Below are positions 63,982 through 64,000 of a DNA stretch of 64,000 nt, piece after piece. The notes beneath the pieces are model-generated. The model was not told the DNA's origin. It worked only from the letters and a program-made list of their open reading frames with translations, and did no database searches. Within the stretch, counting starts at the first letter, position 1, and the number at the start of each line of letters is the position of its first letter. Source of the stretch: Mycobacterium sp. 852013-51886_SCH5428379 (lineage in GTDB: Bacteria > Actinomycetota > Actinomycetes > Mycobacteriales > Mycobacteriaceae); assembly GCF_001665575.1 (NCBI RefSeq), contig NZ_LZSU01000003.1, positions 20,041-84,040 on the forward strand, given 5' to 3'. A program made the translations under genes and the position numbers.

Positions 63982-64000
63982 CTGTCTCTTATACACATCT
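63982..64000. other. Tn5/Nextera mosaic-end adapter at the contig edge
   Basis: CTGTCTCTTATACACATCT is identical over all 19 bases to the transposase mosaic-end sequence used in Nextera libraries. It is untrimmed adapter, not genomic. It adds LSLIHI to the Hsp70-like protein and creates a false minus-strand ORF beginning MYKRQ. Confidence 0.97.

Noticed and set aside
62356..63996. 546-codon minus-strand ORF beginning MYKRQ
   Set aside because: It starts inside the adapter, is the antisense of the Hsp70-family gene and has Arg/Gly-rich nonsense composition.
1..64000. CRISPR arrays, insertion sequences, prophage or attachment sites
   Set aside because: No regular spaced repeats, transposase or integrase genes, or terminal repeats were seen.

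Overview
The window is high-GC actinobacterial DNA and almost certainly comes from a rapidly growing mycobacterium (Mycolicibacterium type). The evidence is a complete ESX-3 type VII secretion operon with PE and PPE genes, mycobacterial FadD2 and FadE6, trans-aconitate methyltransferase beside a Stf0 sulfotransferase, a LigD-like PolDom, many GTG starts and 1-4 bp start/stop overlaps. Gene order from the PolDom gene rightwards parallels, from memory, M. tuberculosis Rv0269c-Rv0296c with lineage-specific insertions. The last 19 bases (63982-64000) are the Tn5/Nextera mosaic-end adapter, so the right edge is a contig end and not natural sequence.

Left third (1-19.6 kb): a LysE-type exporter; a SigH-like ECF sigma factor without an adjacent anti-sigma gene; a TrcR/TrcS-like two-component pair followed by a tiny zinc-ribbon protein; an exported RsiV-like protein; a very large hybrid sensor joining histidine kinase, receiver, SpoIIE phosphatase and RsbW-like ATPase, with a STAS antagonist gene overlapping its end; a GH13 trehalose-synthase-like enzyme; a YihY membrane protein; an NCS2 purine permease; a LysG-type regulator; a flavin oxidoreductase; TenA; a methyltransferase; then a GAF-ANTAR protein, a row of four hairpins, a 27-codon small ORF and a STAS protein.

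Middle (19.6-33.3 kb): PolDom primase-polymerase, fadD2, an SDR, a small membrane protein, fadE6, an alpha/beta hydrolase, a 1335-aa exported Ig/cadherin-like repeat protein with a structured leader, a TetR regulator and a MpaB/DUF2236 protein.

ESX-3 (33.6-48.2 kb): eccA3-eccB3-eccC3-PE5-PPE4-esxG-esxH-espG3-eccD3-mycP3-eccE3, preceded by two IdeR-type iron boxes around a 9-bp palindrome. EsxG/EsxH and PE/PPE are substrates, EspG3 their chaperone, EccB/C/D/E the membrane channel, EccA the cytosolic ATPase and MycP3 the mycosin. The system serves iron/zinc acquisition.

Right part (48.2-64 kb): an inserted TetR / F420-type oxidoreductase / L-lactate dehydrogenase group; alpha/beta hydrolase, tam, stf0 and sulfatase; a permease; two convergent PAP2 phosphatases, one fused to a lipid kinase; an ArsR regulator with a clear operator and an SRPBCC partner; an L,D-transpeptidase-like protein; an NTF2-like protein; a membrane protein; and a truncated Hsp70-family protein running into the adapter. 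I saw no tRNA, rRNA, CRISPR array or insertion sequence.
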